Shown one piece after another: positions 15,925 through 24,244 of a DNA stretch of 64,000 nt. A program made the position numbers and the translations under genes. The stretch is from DATJIG01 sp050260515 (GTDB lineage: Bacteria; Pseudomonadota; Alphaproteobacteria; SMXQ01), in contig JBLNCI010000033.1 in NCBI GenBank assembly GCA_050260515.1, forward strand, positions 1 to 64,000. Reading direction: 5' to 3'. Under the pieces are notes generated by a model, which was not told where the DNA came from, did no database searches, and saw nothing but the letters and a program-made list of their open reading frames with translations. How positions within the stretch are numbered: position 1 is the first letter of the stretch; every line of letters begins with the position of its first letter.

Positions 15925-17316
15925 ATGAGCGCGATCGACCAAGCCGCAGGGGCACGTCCGGGCGGAACTGCGGGCTGGCGGGAGCTGTGGCTCAAGGAAG
16001 ACTGGTGGGCGATCTGGCTGGGGCTCGGGATCGTCGCGGCGGCGTATCTCGCGTTCGTCGGCGGCGGCAGCCTGAGCTGGATCGCGGTCACTCCGGCGAA
16101 GTGGTCGACCCTGGATCAGCTCGCGGCGCATTTCGCCGGCAACCTCGGCCGCTACGTCGCCCAGTTCGCGGTGTGGGCGATCATCTTCTCGGTCGCCCTG
16201 ACGGCGCTCGGGTTCAAGGCACGCGAATTCGTTCCGGCGTTCGTCTTCGTCTATCTGGTATCGACCCTGATCTTCGCGCTGGGGCAGTGGGACCAGGCCG
16301 CCAAGTACAATCTCGAGCCGCCGCTCGTCGCGCTCGTTCTCGGACTGCTGATCTCCAATGTGTTCGGCCTGCCGCGCTGGCTCGACGCCGGCTTCCGGGT
16401 CGAGTTCTACATCAAGACCGGCATCGTGCTGCTCGGGGCGACGCTGCCGTTCACCCTGATCGTCTGGGCGGGCCCGGTCGCCATCTTCCAGGCGTCGATC
16501 GTCTCGATCGTCACCTTCTTCGTGATCTTCTGGGTCAGCCGTGCGCTCGGCCTCGATCGCCGGCTCGCGGCGGTGCTGGGCGCCGGCGGCGCGGTGTGCG
16601 GGGTCTCGGCGGCGATCGCCATCGCCGGGGCCGTCGGCGCGAAGAAGGAGCATGCGCCGATCGCCATCACGGTCGTGGTGATGTGGGCCATCGTGATGAT
16701 CTTCTTCCTGCCGTTCGCGTCCCAGGCGCTGCACCTCCCGGCCGGCGTCGCCGGGGCGTGGATCGGCACCTCGGAGTTCGCCGACGCCGCCGGTTTCGCG
16801 GCGGCCCAGACCTACGGCGCGATGGCGGGTCAGAACGGCATCGCCGGAACCGCCGACCAGGCGATCTGGGCCTTCACGCTGATGAAGGTCGTCGGCCGCG
16901 ACGTGTGGATCGGCATTTGGGCGTTCGTGCTGGCGATCGTCGCTGTGACACAGTGGGAGCGCACCGGCCCGACGCGGACCCCGGACGTCGCCGAGATCTG
17001 GTGGCGCTTCCCCAAGTTCGTCATCGGCTTCCTGATCGCGTCTCTGTTCGTCACGTGGGTCGCGAGCGCCTACAGCCTCGCCGACTACAACAAGACCGTC
17101 GTTCCGGCGCTGGTCGCGCCGATCAAGGACCTGCGGACCTGGACGTTCATCTTCTGCTTCTTCTCGATCGGCCTGACCACGCGGTTCCGCGAGCTGGCCT
17201 CGGCGGGGCGGACGCCGTTCGTCGCCTTCAGCGTCGGAGTGGCGGTGAACGTCGCCCTCGGATTCTTCCTCTCGGCGGTCGTCTTCGCCGCCCACTGGCA
17301 GAACCTGGTCCACTAG
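15925..17316 (+). CDS. YeiH/UPF0324-family putative sulfate exporter
   Basis: 463 residues with about eleven membrane segments. It contains family stretches such as FYIKTGIVLLGATLPF, GAGGAVCGVSAAIAIAGAV and IKDLRTWTFIFCFFSIGL. Members are annotated as sulfate or thiosulfate-related exporters but with little direct evidence. A small Cys4 protein gene follows 10 nt later. It is divergent from the iron operon. Confidence 0.82.
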   Translation: MSAIDQAAGARPGGTAGWRELWLKEDWWAIWLGLGIVAAAYLAFVGGGSLSWIAVTPAKWSTLDQLAAHFAGNLGRYVAQFAVWAIIFSVALTALGFKAREFVPAFVFVYLVSTLIFALGQWDQAAKYNLEPPLVALVLGLLISNVFGLPRWLDAGFRVEFYIKTGIVLLGATLPFTLIVWAGPVAIFQASIVSIVTFFVIFWVSRALGLDRRLAAVLGAGGAVCGVSAAIAIAGAVGAKKEHAPIAITVVVMWAIVMIFFLPFASQALHLPAGVAGAWIGTSEFADAAGFAAAQTYGAMAGQNGIAGTADQAIWAFTLMKVVGRDVWIGIWAFVLAIVAVTQWERTGPTRTPDVAEIWWRFPKFVIGFLIASLFVTWVASAYSLADYNKTVVPALVAPIKDLRTWTFIFCFFSIGLTTRFRELASAGRTPFVAFSVGVAVNVALGFFLSAVVFAAHWQNLVH

Positions 17317-17326
17317 CGAGAACCCC

Positions 17327-17566
17327 GTGGAGCAACGCGCACGCGCCAACCGAGGTCCGGCAGCGCATCGCTGCCGGACCTGCGCGTACTTCCGCAACGA
17401 TCCGGCCTACGTCGAATCGGTCATGAAGGGACTGGCGACGATGAGCTCGGGTCACGCGTCGGTGCGCGGCGACGACGGCCTGTGCCTGCGCCACGATCGC
17501 TATCTGGCGGCGGAGGCGGTCTGCGAGGATTACGCGGCCGCGGTGACGCCGATCCCGGCGCGGTAA
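17327..17566 (+). CDS. Small four-cysteine protein, unknown
   Basis: 79 residues from a GTG start. Four cysteines (C16, C19, C53, C66) form a CxxC-x33-C-x12-C pattern, suited to a zinc or Fe-S site. The sequence HRCRTCAYFRNDPAYVE and DDGLCLRHDRYL looks like a conserved small cytosolic protein. It lies 10 nt after yeiH and is probably co-transcribed. No function is assigned. Confidence 0.6.
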   Translation: MEQRARANRGPAAHRCRTCAYFRNDPAYVESVMKGLATMSSGHASVRGDDGLCLRHDRYLAAEAVCEDYAAAVTPIPAR

Positions 17567-17579
17567 AGTCGCCGCGGGT

Positions 17580-18647
17580 CTACTCGGCGGCGACGAGCTT
17601 CTCGGGGGCGAGCTGGTCGAAGCGCTTCCAGCGGTAGATCAGCACCGAGGCGATCCAGCTCACCGCGAACACGCCGATCACGACGAAGCCGAAGCTCGCG
17701 AGATCCTCGTTCAGCTCGTCGATCAGTGCCCACACGGCGCCTTCGAGCTGCAGCTTCTCGGAGATAAGGCCGAGCGCCTCGATGCCGCCGATCAGCACGG
17801 CGACGACCACGGAGACCGCGGTGATGGTCAGGTTGTACCAGAGCTTGCGGACCGGATTGACGAACGCCCAGCCGTAGGCGCCGACCATCAGGCCGCTGTC
17901 CATCGTATCGACCAGCGCCATCCCGGCGGTGAAGAGCGCCGGAAACACCAGCACCGACCAGATCGACAGCCCCTGGGCCGCCTCGACCGCCGAGAGGCCG
18001 AGGAGGCCGATCTCGCTCGCGGTGTCGAAGCCGAGGCCGAACAGGAAGCCGAGCGGGTACATATGCCAGCTGCGGGTCACGGTCCGGAACAACGGCCGGA
18101 AGATACGGGCGAAGAAGCCGCTCTTCGACATCAGCAGATCGAGGTCGTCCGCGTCGAGGTTGCCGCCGCGCCGCACGGTCTGGAAACTCCGCCACACGCC
18201 GCGCAGGATGAGGAGGTTGGCGAGGGCCAGGATCAGCAGGAACGCCGCCGACACGCTGGTGCCGATCACGCCGCCGACGTCCTTGAACTCGGCGAACCGC
18301 GTCTGCAGCGCCGCCGCGGTCGCGGCGATGGCGACGACGGCCAGGACCACGACGGTCGAGTGGCCGAGCGAGAAGAAGAAGCCGACGCCGATCGGCCGTT
18401 TGCCGGTGTGCATGAGCTTGCGCACGACGTTGTCGATCGCCGCGATGTGGTCGGCGTCGACCGCGTGGCGCAGGCCGAAGATGTAGGCGAGCAACGCGGT
18501 GCCGAGCAGCGCGGGACGGTCGCCGAACTCGACCAGCGCCCACCCCCAGGCGAGCATGTTCGCGAGCACGAGGAGCGCGTAGATGCCGACGCCCTTGCGG
18601 CGGACGCCGTGGGCCTGATCATCGAACAGGGACAGGAACGTGCGCAA
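17580..18647 (-). CDS. nixA/hoxN-like: NiCoT-family nickel/cobalt permease
   Basis: 355 residues with eight predicted membrane segments. It has the family signature FGLRHAVDADHIAAIDN (helix II) and FSLGHSTVV (helix III), plus the LGFDTASEI motif. NiCoT permeases import Ni2+ or Co2+ with high affinity. The divergent gene pair across the promoter is a porin and nikR, strongly suggesting nickel. A candidate NikR-like site with 15-nt spacing lies upstream (18705-18731). Confidence 0.92.
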   Translation of the reverse strand: MRTFLSLFDDQAHGVRRKGVGIYALLVLANMLAWGWALVEFGDRPALLGTALLAYIFGLRHAVDADHIAAIDNVVRKLMHTGKRPIGVGFFFSLGHSTVVVLAVVAIAATAAALQTRFAEFKDVGGVIGTSVSAAFLLILALANLLILRGVWRSFQTVRRGGNLDADDLDLLMSKSGFFARIFRPLFRTVTRSWHMYPLGFLFGLGFDTASEIGLLGLSAVEAAQGLSIWSVLVFPALFTAGMALVDTMDSGLMVGAYGWAFVNPVRKLWYNLTITAVSVVVAVLIGGIEALGLISEKLQLEGAVWALIDELNEDLASFGFVVIGVFAVSWIASVLIYRWKRFDQLAPEKLVAAE

Positions 18648-18704
18648 CGCCTCACCTCGTGATGCCGATCGCCGCTGCCGGTGTCGGCACGCGAGACATG
18701 CTTA

Positions 18705-18731
18705 GTATTAAGATTTTCTCAAAGATCATAC
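18705..18731 (-). promoter_or_regulatory. Possible NikR-like site upstream of NiCoT gene
   Basis: On the minus strand, a perfect GTATGA half-site is followed by 15 nt and TAATAC (5 of 6 matches to TCATAC). The spacing is one base short of the canonical 16. It lies 58-84 nt upstream of the permease start. It is suggestive because a better site is 60 bp away and nikR is nearby, but binding is uncertain. Confidence 0.4.
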
Positions 18732-18790
18732 GCAGCGAGCAGCGCCGGCGCAACCGGCGGCGGCGTCCTTGCGCCCGCGGCTTCCGCTGT

Positions 18791-18818
18791 GTATGAAAAA
18801 ATCCCGAAAACGTCATAA
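18791..18818 (+). promoter_or_regulatory. NikR operator
   Basis: GTATGA, 16 nt, TCATAA: 11 of 12 half-site bases match the NikR consensus GTATGA-N16-TCATAC, with the correct spacing. It ends 31 nt before the start of the porin gene, with nikR following that gene. The arrangement implies nickel-dependent repression of the porin and nikR. Confidence 0.8.
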
Positions 18819-18849
18819 CGGCCGCCGGGGCGGCCCTGGGGATTGGGCG

Positions 18850-19620
18850 ATGAACCGACTTCTGACGGCGGCCGTGATGGGCGCCTTGGCGCTGGCGCTC
18901 GGAAGCGCCGCGTATCCCGCCGGCGCGGCCGAGGACAAGGAAAAGGAGGGCTTCCTGCGCTCCGAAACGCTCGGCGGCAGCTTCACCGGCACCATCGCCG
19001 TCACCAGCGAGTACTTCGCTCGCGGCAAGACCAACACCCGGCCGGGCGTGCCCGGGATCCAGCCCCAGATCGAGTTCGACCACGACAGCGGCGCGTATTT
19101 CCAGGTGTTCGGCTCCAACGTCGACAAGCCCGCGCCGGAGGACTCCGGCCGCATCGAACTCGACTACTTCGCCGGTTTCCGCAACGACATCGGCGATCTC
19201 GGCTACGACCTGATGGCGGGCTACACGACCTATCCCGGCGCCCACCGGGCCGACGGCCTCGACTTCAACTTCTTCGAGCTCACCGCCAAGGTCGACTACG
19301 ACCTCGACTGGGCGAAGCCCTACGTCGCCGTGAGCTGGTCGCCGGAGTACCAGTACGAATCGGGCGAGGAGTGGTACTACGTCACTGGGGTCGAGGTGCC
19401 GATCGGGAAGAACTTCACGGCGATGGCGCACGTCGGACACTCGACGTTCGACCGCAACCGCCGCGCGGGCAACAACGACTACTCCGACTGGGCGCTGGGC
19501 CTCGGCACCAGCGTGCTCGGCCTCGATCTGAAGCTCGAGTACGTCGCCACCGACCTGCCGCGCCGCCAGTGCATCAGCGGCTGCGATCGCGTCGTGTTCA
19601 CGGTGTCGAAGACTTTCTGA
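18850..19620 (+). CDS. TorF-family putative porin, NikR-controlled
   Basis: 256 residues, signal peptide cleaved near AGAAEDK (about residue 27). The mature part is beta-barrel-like and resembles the TorF/Gcw_chp family (GTIAVTSEYFARGKTNT, YQYESGEEWYYVTGVEVPIG) and ends with Phe (VSKTF), the outer-membrane assembly signal. A NikR box lies immediately upstream and nikR 44 nt downstream, so nickel passage across the outer membrane is inferred. I used the ATG at 18850, directly before the signal peptide. Confidence 0.78.
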   Translation: MNRLLTAAVMGALALALGSAAYPAGAAEDKEKEGFLRSETLGGSFTGTIAVTSEYFARGKTNTRPGVPGIQPQIEFDHDSGAYFQVFGSNVDKPAPEDSGRIELDYFAGFRNDIGDLGYDLMAGYTTYPGAHRADGLDFNFFELTAKVDYDLDWAKPYVAVSWSPEYQYESGEEWYYVTGVEVPIGKNFTAMAHVGHSTFDRNRRAGNNDYSDWALGLGTSVLGLDLKLEYVATDLPRRQCISGCDRVVFTVSKTF

Positions 19621-19664
19621 GCGTTGCGCGGGCGGCCCGCGCGGTTCAAGGAACGAGGTGAGCG

Positions 19665-20147
19665 ATGGAACGCTTTACCGTGTCACTCGACGGCAAGCTG
19701 CTGGAGCAATTCAACCGCTATCTCGAGCGGCATGGCTACGCCAACCGCTCGGAGGCGGTCCGCGACATCCTGCGCGACCGGCTCGAGGGCGAGCGGCTGT
19801 CGGAGAATGAGACCGGCCACTGCGTCGCGTGTCTCTCCTATATCTACAACCACCACGAGCGCGAGCTCAGCCGCCGGTTGACCGACACGCAGCACGCGAG
19901 CCACGACATCGTGCGCTCGACGCTGCACGTGCATCTCGACCACGAGAACTGCATGGAGGTCGCGGTGCTCGAAGGCGACACCGGGCAGGTGCGGCGGTTC
20001 GCCGACGGCGTCATGGCCGAGACCGGCGTGCGCCACGGCACCCTCAGCGCGGTGCCGGTGGAGACCAAGGTCTCAGGCAAGCACAGCTATCACCAGCACA
20101 CCCATGGCGGCCACCAGCCGCACGTCCACAGCCGCCCGAAGACCTGA
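19665..20147 (+). CDS. nikR: Nickel-responsive repressor NikR
   Basis: 160 residues. An N-terminal ribbon-helix-helix (MERFTVSLDGKLLEQFNRYL, NRSEAVRDILRDRL) is followed by an ACT-like nickel domain with the four ligands H77, H88, H90 and C96 (LHVHLDHENC). The C-terminus has an unusual His-rich tail (about residues 138-155: HSYHQHTHGGHQPHVH) not present in the E. coli protein. It probably controls the porin, itself and the divergent NiCoT permease. Confidence 0.93.
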   Translation: MERFTVSLDGKLLEQFNRYLERHGYANRSEAVRDILRDRLEGERLSENETGHCVACLSYIYNHHERELSRRLTDTQHASHDIVRSTLHVHLDHENCMEVAVLEGDTGQVRRFADGVMAETGVRHGTLSAVPVETKVSGKHSYHQHTHGGHQPHVHSRPKT

Positions 20148-20156
20148 CGGCGGCGC

Positions 20157-21386
20157 TCAGGCCCTGAGCATGGCGGCGTAGGGCGCCTGCGCGCTGGGCA
20201 CCTCGGGGAACATCGCGCGTAGCGCCGGGTCGCCGAGCTGCATGTGGCGCTCGACGATGGTGGCGATGACGGTGCGGAAGTCCGACGTCACGGCGAGATC
20301 GCGATTCTGGTAGAGCCGGTCGGGCGCGAGGCCGGGCCACTCGCCGTACACCTTGCCCCCGGCGATGGGCCCGCCCATCGCCCACATCACATTGCCGTGG
20401 CCGTGGTCGGTGCCGCCGTTGCCGTTCTCGCGGACGGTGCGGCCGAACTCGGAGATCACCAGGATCACGGTGTCGTCGAACGAGTTGCCGAGCTCCTTCA
20501 CGAACGTCGCGAGCCCGTCGGCGAGCGGTTGCAGGTGGTTTGCGAGCTGACCCTTCGCGCCACCCTGGTTGACGTGGGTGTCCCAGCCGCCCAACGCGAC
20601 GAAGGCGACGCGGATCGCCGCATCGCGGCGGATGATCGAGGCGATGCGCTTCGCCTGCGCCGGGAACCCGTTCACCGACGGCGCGCCATTGTCCGCAGCC
20701 TGCATCTCCTGCTCGAGGTCGGCGAGAATGCGTTTGCGCTGCTCCTGGCCCTGCCGGAAGGCGCGGCTCATCGCGTCGTCGCCGTCGTAGATCCGGGCGA
20801 ACGCCTCCGTCACGGCGGGCCGGTCGATCGGGATCGGACGCCCGGCATTGGGGCCGGCGTCGATGTTGGTCACCGGCGCCGGGCCCGCCAGGATCCGCGG
20901 CGTCGTCGGTCCGACGCTGATCGCGTGCGACGCGGTCGGTCCGCCGGGCAGCGCGGCGGCGAGGCGGTTGAGCCAGCCCTCGCGCGCGCCGGGATTGCCC
21001 GGCGTGCCGGTCTCCATCATCGCCTGGGCGTCGAAATGCGAGCGCGATGGATCGGGCGAGCCGAAGGCGTGGACGAAGGCGAGCCGCCCCTCGCGCCACA
21101 GCGGCTCGACGGACGCGAGCGCCGGATGAAGCCCGAAGTGACCGTCGAGATCGATGACGCCATCTGTGGCGCGTGGAACGGCGATCGACGGCCGCGCCTC
21201 GTAGTAGGCGCTGTCGCCGTGCGGGACGACGACGTTGAGCCCGTCGACCGCGCCGCGCAGGAACACGACGACGAGTCGCCGCGTCGGTCCGGCGCCGGTG
21301 GCCGCCCACGCGTTCGAAGCGAGCGGCAGCAGAAGCCCGGCGCCGGCCAGGGCGAGGAACGATCGGCGATCGATTGCGTGAGTCAT
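20157..21386 (-). CDS. DUF1501 secreted protein (Tat substrate)
   Basis: 409 residues with a twin-arginine signal (RRSFLALAGAGLLLPLAS). The DUF1501 domain shows alkaline-phosphatase/sulfatase-fold features: LVVVFLRGAVDGLNVVVP near the start and LVISEFGRTVRENGNGGTDHGHG near the end. Its usual partner DUF1800 is encoded immediately upstream (7-nt gap), so both form an operon. The family function is not established; exported-protein or surface-structure roles are suggested. Confidence 0.88.
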   Translation of the reverse strand: MTHAIDRRSFLALAGAGLLLPLASNAWAATGAGPTRRLVVVFLRGAVDGLNVVVPHGDSAYYEARPSIAVPRATDGVIDLDGHFGLHPALASVEPLWREGRLAFVHAFGSPDPSRSHFDAQAMMETGTPGNPGAREGWLNRLAAALPGGPTASHAISVGPTTPRILAGPAPVTNIDAGPNAGRPIPIDRPAVTEAFARIYDGDDAMSRAFRQGQEQRKRILADLEQEMQAADNGAPSVNGFPAQAKRIASIIRRDAAIRVAFVALGGWDTHVNQGGAKGQLANHLQPLADGLATFVKELGNSFDDTVILVISEFGRTVRENGNGGTDHGHGNVMWAMGGPIAGGKVYGEWPGLAPDRLYQNRDLAVTSDFRTVIATIVERHMQLGDPALRAMFPEVPSAQAPYAAMLRA

Positions 21387-21393
21387 GTGCGGC

Positions 21394-22932
21394 CTACCGG
21401 GTCATGAAGTCGGGACTGCCGAGCACGACGCCGGCCTTGAGCTGCGGCGGAGCGGCCTCGACCGCGGCAACGGTCTTCGGCGCGACGGCGTGGCCGAGTG
21501 CCGCCAGCAGCCGCTCGGAGTCGAGCGGGCGTGGCGTGTCGGGCATGCTCTCGGGGCGGCCGATGCGCGTCTGCCCCGCGCCGAACGCGGCGGCGAAGCT
21601 GACGCGGCGCATCATGGCATCAGGATTGAGCCAGGCATCGCTGGTCATCTTGTAGCCGTCGGGTGTCTGGCAGCCGTAGAGCGGCATGCCGAGTTGCGAC
21701 AGCAGGCCGGCGACCGGGCGGACGTCGCCGACCGGCGCGCCGGCGAGGCGGAGCGCGGAGACCACGTATTCGTAGGGCGTCTTGTATTTCCGCGCGCCCG
21801 AAGCCGCATCCCAGAACTCGCCGCTCTTCAACAGCGTGCGCAGCACCTCGCGGATGTCGCCGTCGGTCTCACGGTAGCGTGCGGCGAGGCGCTCGACGAG
21901 GGCGGGACTCGGCTCGTCGGCGACGAAATACTGCGCAAGCTGGAACGCGATGTGATGCGCCGTCGCGGGGCTGCGCGCGAGCATGTCCATGGCGAGCTCT
22001 CCTTCGGCCATTCCGGCGGGGCGGATCGTGCGACCGAGGAATGTCTTGGGGCCGTTGTCGTGGCGCCGCGCGTCGAAGAAGAAGCCGTCCCGTCCCGAAA
22101 CGAAGCGCTGGCCGCGCGGCAGCCCCCAGCCGGTGAAGATGCGCGCCAGTGCGACGACGTCGGCCTGGGTGTAGCCGCCGTCCACGCCGAGCGTGTGCAG
22201 CTCCATGATCTCGCGCGCGTAGTTCTCGTTCAGGCCCTGCTCGCGTCCGCGCGCGCCGGCGCTGCCGGGCGCCGTGTTCTGCCAGTTGTCGAGATAGAAG
22301 AGCATCGCGGGATGCTTCGCCGTTGCGCCGAGCAGATCGCGGAAGCGGCCGAGCGCGTACGGACGGATCGCCTCGTTCTCGAAGGCCCCGACCCACAGAC
22401 GGTCGAGTCCCTTTCCGGCGAACACGTTGAAGTGGTTGAACCAGAAGTCGGTCATCACCTGCTCGAGACGACGTTCGCTGAGCGTCGCCCGCAGCAGCCG
22501 GGCCTCGATCGCCTCGCGCAGGACGACGCGCGATTTTTCGCGGATCGCCTTCGCTTCGTCCGGCGTCGGACGACGCCCGAGCACCGCGTGCGGCTCGTAG
22601 CGGTCGAACAGCTCGCTCGGCGACATGCGCAGCGTTCTGAGTTCGTCGAGGCGCTGCATCAGCTCCGGCGACTCCGGGATGCCGCGCGGCGAAAGCTGTT
22701 GCTCGATGTAGCGCTCGATCCCCATGGCGGTCACGCGCTCGACATCCCCCGGACGCGGGCCATACCCGATCCGGTTGAGCAGATGCACGGCGCGCTGCTC
22801 CGGCGTCATCGTCTTGCCTGCGGCGGCGGGCTGCGCCGCGCCCGCGGCGAGCACCATCGCCGCCGCGCCTGCGGCCACAAACCTCCTCAACACGCGCGTT
22901 CTCCCGACCACGGTCTCCCAAGCGGTTTTCAC
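21394..22932 (-). CDS. DUF1800 secreted protein
   Basis: 512 residues from a GTG at 22932; an ATG at 23016 would add 28 residues without a visible ribosome-binding site. A signal-peptide-like stretch (FVAAGAAAMVLAAGAAQPAAAG) precedes the DUF1800 domain: AVHLLNRIGYGPRPGDVERV, MTDFWFNHFNVF, NENYAREIMELHTLGVDGGYT. It pairs with the DUF1501 gene that follows. Function unknown; the pair is widespread in proteobacteria and planctomycetes. Confidence 0.85.
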   Translation of the reverse strand: MKTAWETVVGRTRVLRRFVAAGAAAMVLAAGAAQPAAAGKTMTPEQRAVHLLNRIGYGPRPGDVERVTAMGIERYIEQQLSPRGIPESPELMQRLDELRTLRMSPSELFDRYEPHAVLGRRPTPDEAKAIREKSRVVLREAIEARLLRATLSERRLEQVMTDFWFNHFNVFAGKGLDRLWVGAFENEAIRPYALGRFRDLLGATAKHPAMLFYLDNWQNTAPGSAGARGREQGLNENYAREIMELHTLGVDGGYTQADVVALARIFTGWGLPRGQRFVSGRDGFFFDARRHDNGPKTFLGRTIRPAGMAEGELAMDMLARSPATAHHIAFQLAQYFVADEPSPALVERLAARYRETDGDIREVLRTLLKSGEFWDAASGARKYKTPYEYVVSALRLAGAPVGDVRPVAGLLSQLGMPLYGCQTPDGYKMTSDAWLNPDAMMRRVSFAAAFGAGQTRIGRPESMPDTPRPLDSERLLAALGHAVAPKTVAAVEAAPPQLKAGVVLGSPDFMTR

Positions 22933-23482
22933 GGACGAGCCTGCCAGTCCCTGCGCGCCGTCGCGGTGCCGCTTCGTCCCGCGACAGCGCGTGTCGTGAA
23001 TGCGGAGGTCCGTCATATTTTGCTCAATTGTGCGGAGAACCGTCGCTCTGCAACACTCCGCTTGCCGTCCCTGCAAGGACACAACGACAGGAACCTGTGC
23101 CGTCGCTGTTCGTTCTTCTCCGGACTTTGCGGCAAAACGCGGGCATCGCAGCTTGGCGTATGTCGCGCGGACACGCAGGATAGGCGCGGATGCGGTGTTC
23201 GCCGGGGCACCAGGAGCTTGACGCCTCGGTCATTTTCCGCCTGATTGGCGGCCATGAATACGATCTAATTCAATGCTTTTCGTCGGTTTGCGGGGACCAG
23301 CGGCCGCAGCGCCGTCGCGTGAGGAACAGGGGCGAGGGGTTGGCGAGGAAGCGATCGGAATGCCGGAGGACACACGTCGTCAGCGGACGCGCGGAACGTT
23401 CGCGTACTGGCGCGCCGCGGTGCCGCGGCCGCGCCGGAGCAGAGGGTGACGGCGGATCCCGGGGCATCTCAGGAGGGACAGC
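22933..23482. other. 550-bp gene-free region
   Basis: Between DUF1800 and the response regulator, with slightly lower GC and no convincing ORF, tRNA or strong hairpin. It must hold the promoters of both divergent units. The last part (23471-23477, AGGAGGG) is the ribosome-binding site of the regulator. Confidence 0.5.
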
Positions 23483-24244
23483 GTGGCGGAAGCAAGCGTT
23501 GAAGTGATGGCGGCCGGGAAACGTGTGCTCGTCGTCGACGATGACGAGTTCTTTCGTGAATCCCTCGCGCAGAATCTGGCCGACGCCGGCTTCGTCGTCG
23601 AGACGGCGTCGAGCGGCGAGGAGGCCATCGAGCATCTTTCGACCGCGAACGAGCCGCCGGCCGACCTGGTGATCCTCGACTGGAAGATGCCCGGCCTCAC
23701 CGGCATCGAGGTCCTGCGCCGCGTGCGTCAGGGCGGCGTCGAAACGCCGGTGATCTTCCTCACGACTCTCACCGACCAGATCTACGAGGAGTCGGCGCTC
23801 GCCAGCGGCGCGGTCGACTTCGTCGAGAAGTCGCGGAGCTTCGTCATCCTGCTCAAGCGCATCGAGCTGATCCTGAACGGCGTGCGCGGACAGCCGGGCG
23901 GCACCGCGGCGACGGTCAGCGACGAGATGGTGTCGCTCGGCGCGCTCGAGCTCAATCTGAAGTCGCACCGCGCCCTGTGGAACGGGCGCGAGGTGCCGCT
24001 GACGCTCAGCGAGTTCAATATCGTGCACCTGATGGCCTCGCGCGCGGGCACCGATGTCCGCTATCGTGATATCTACGACCTGGTGCGGGGCGAGGGGTTC
24101 ACGGCCGGAGTGGGGCCCGAGGGCTATCGCGCCAACGTAAGGACTTTCATCAAGCGTATTCGCCAAAAATTCCGTGAAATTGATGAGCGATTTGACTCGA
24201 TCGAAAACTATCCGGGATTCGGCTACCGCTGGCGCAAGCCATGA
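23483..24244 (+). CDS. OmpR-family response regulator (ChvI-like)
   Basis: 253 residues from a GTG with AGGAGGG 6 nt upstream. The receiver domain has the acidic pair D20-D21, phospho-acceptor D66 (LVILDWKMPG) and the switch Thr in FLTTLTD. The C-terminal winged helix (LTLSEFNIVHLMASRAG, RANVRTFIKRIRQKFREID, PGFGYRWRKP) is of the OmpR type, close to ChvI. It overlaps the downstream kinase gene by about 60 nt, so the two are translationally linked. Confidence 0.9.
   Translation: MAEASVEVMAAGKRVLVVDDDEFFRESLAQNLADAGFVVETASSGEEAIEHLSTANEPPADLVILDWKMPGLTGIEVLRRVRQGGVETPVIFLTTLTDQIYEESALASGAVDFVEKSRSFVILLKRIELILNGVRGQPGGTAATVSDEMVSLGALELNLKSHRALWNGREVPLTLSEFNIVHLMASRAGTDVRYRDIYDLVRGEGFTAGVGPEGYRANVRTFIKRIRQKFREIDERFDSIENYPGFGYRWRKP

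Noticed and set aside
15847..17397. 516-codon frame antisense to yeiH
   Set aside because: Highly charged, no motifs; the plus-strand frame encodes a well-formed membrane protein.
23190..23507. 105-codon frame in the gap before the response regulator
   Set aside because: Arg-rich, no motifs, overlaps the regulator start out of frame, and lacks a ribosome-binding site.
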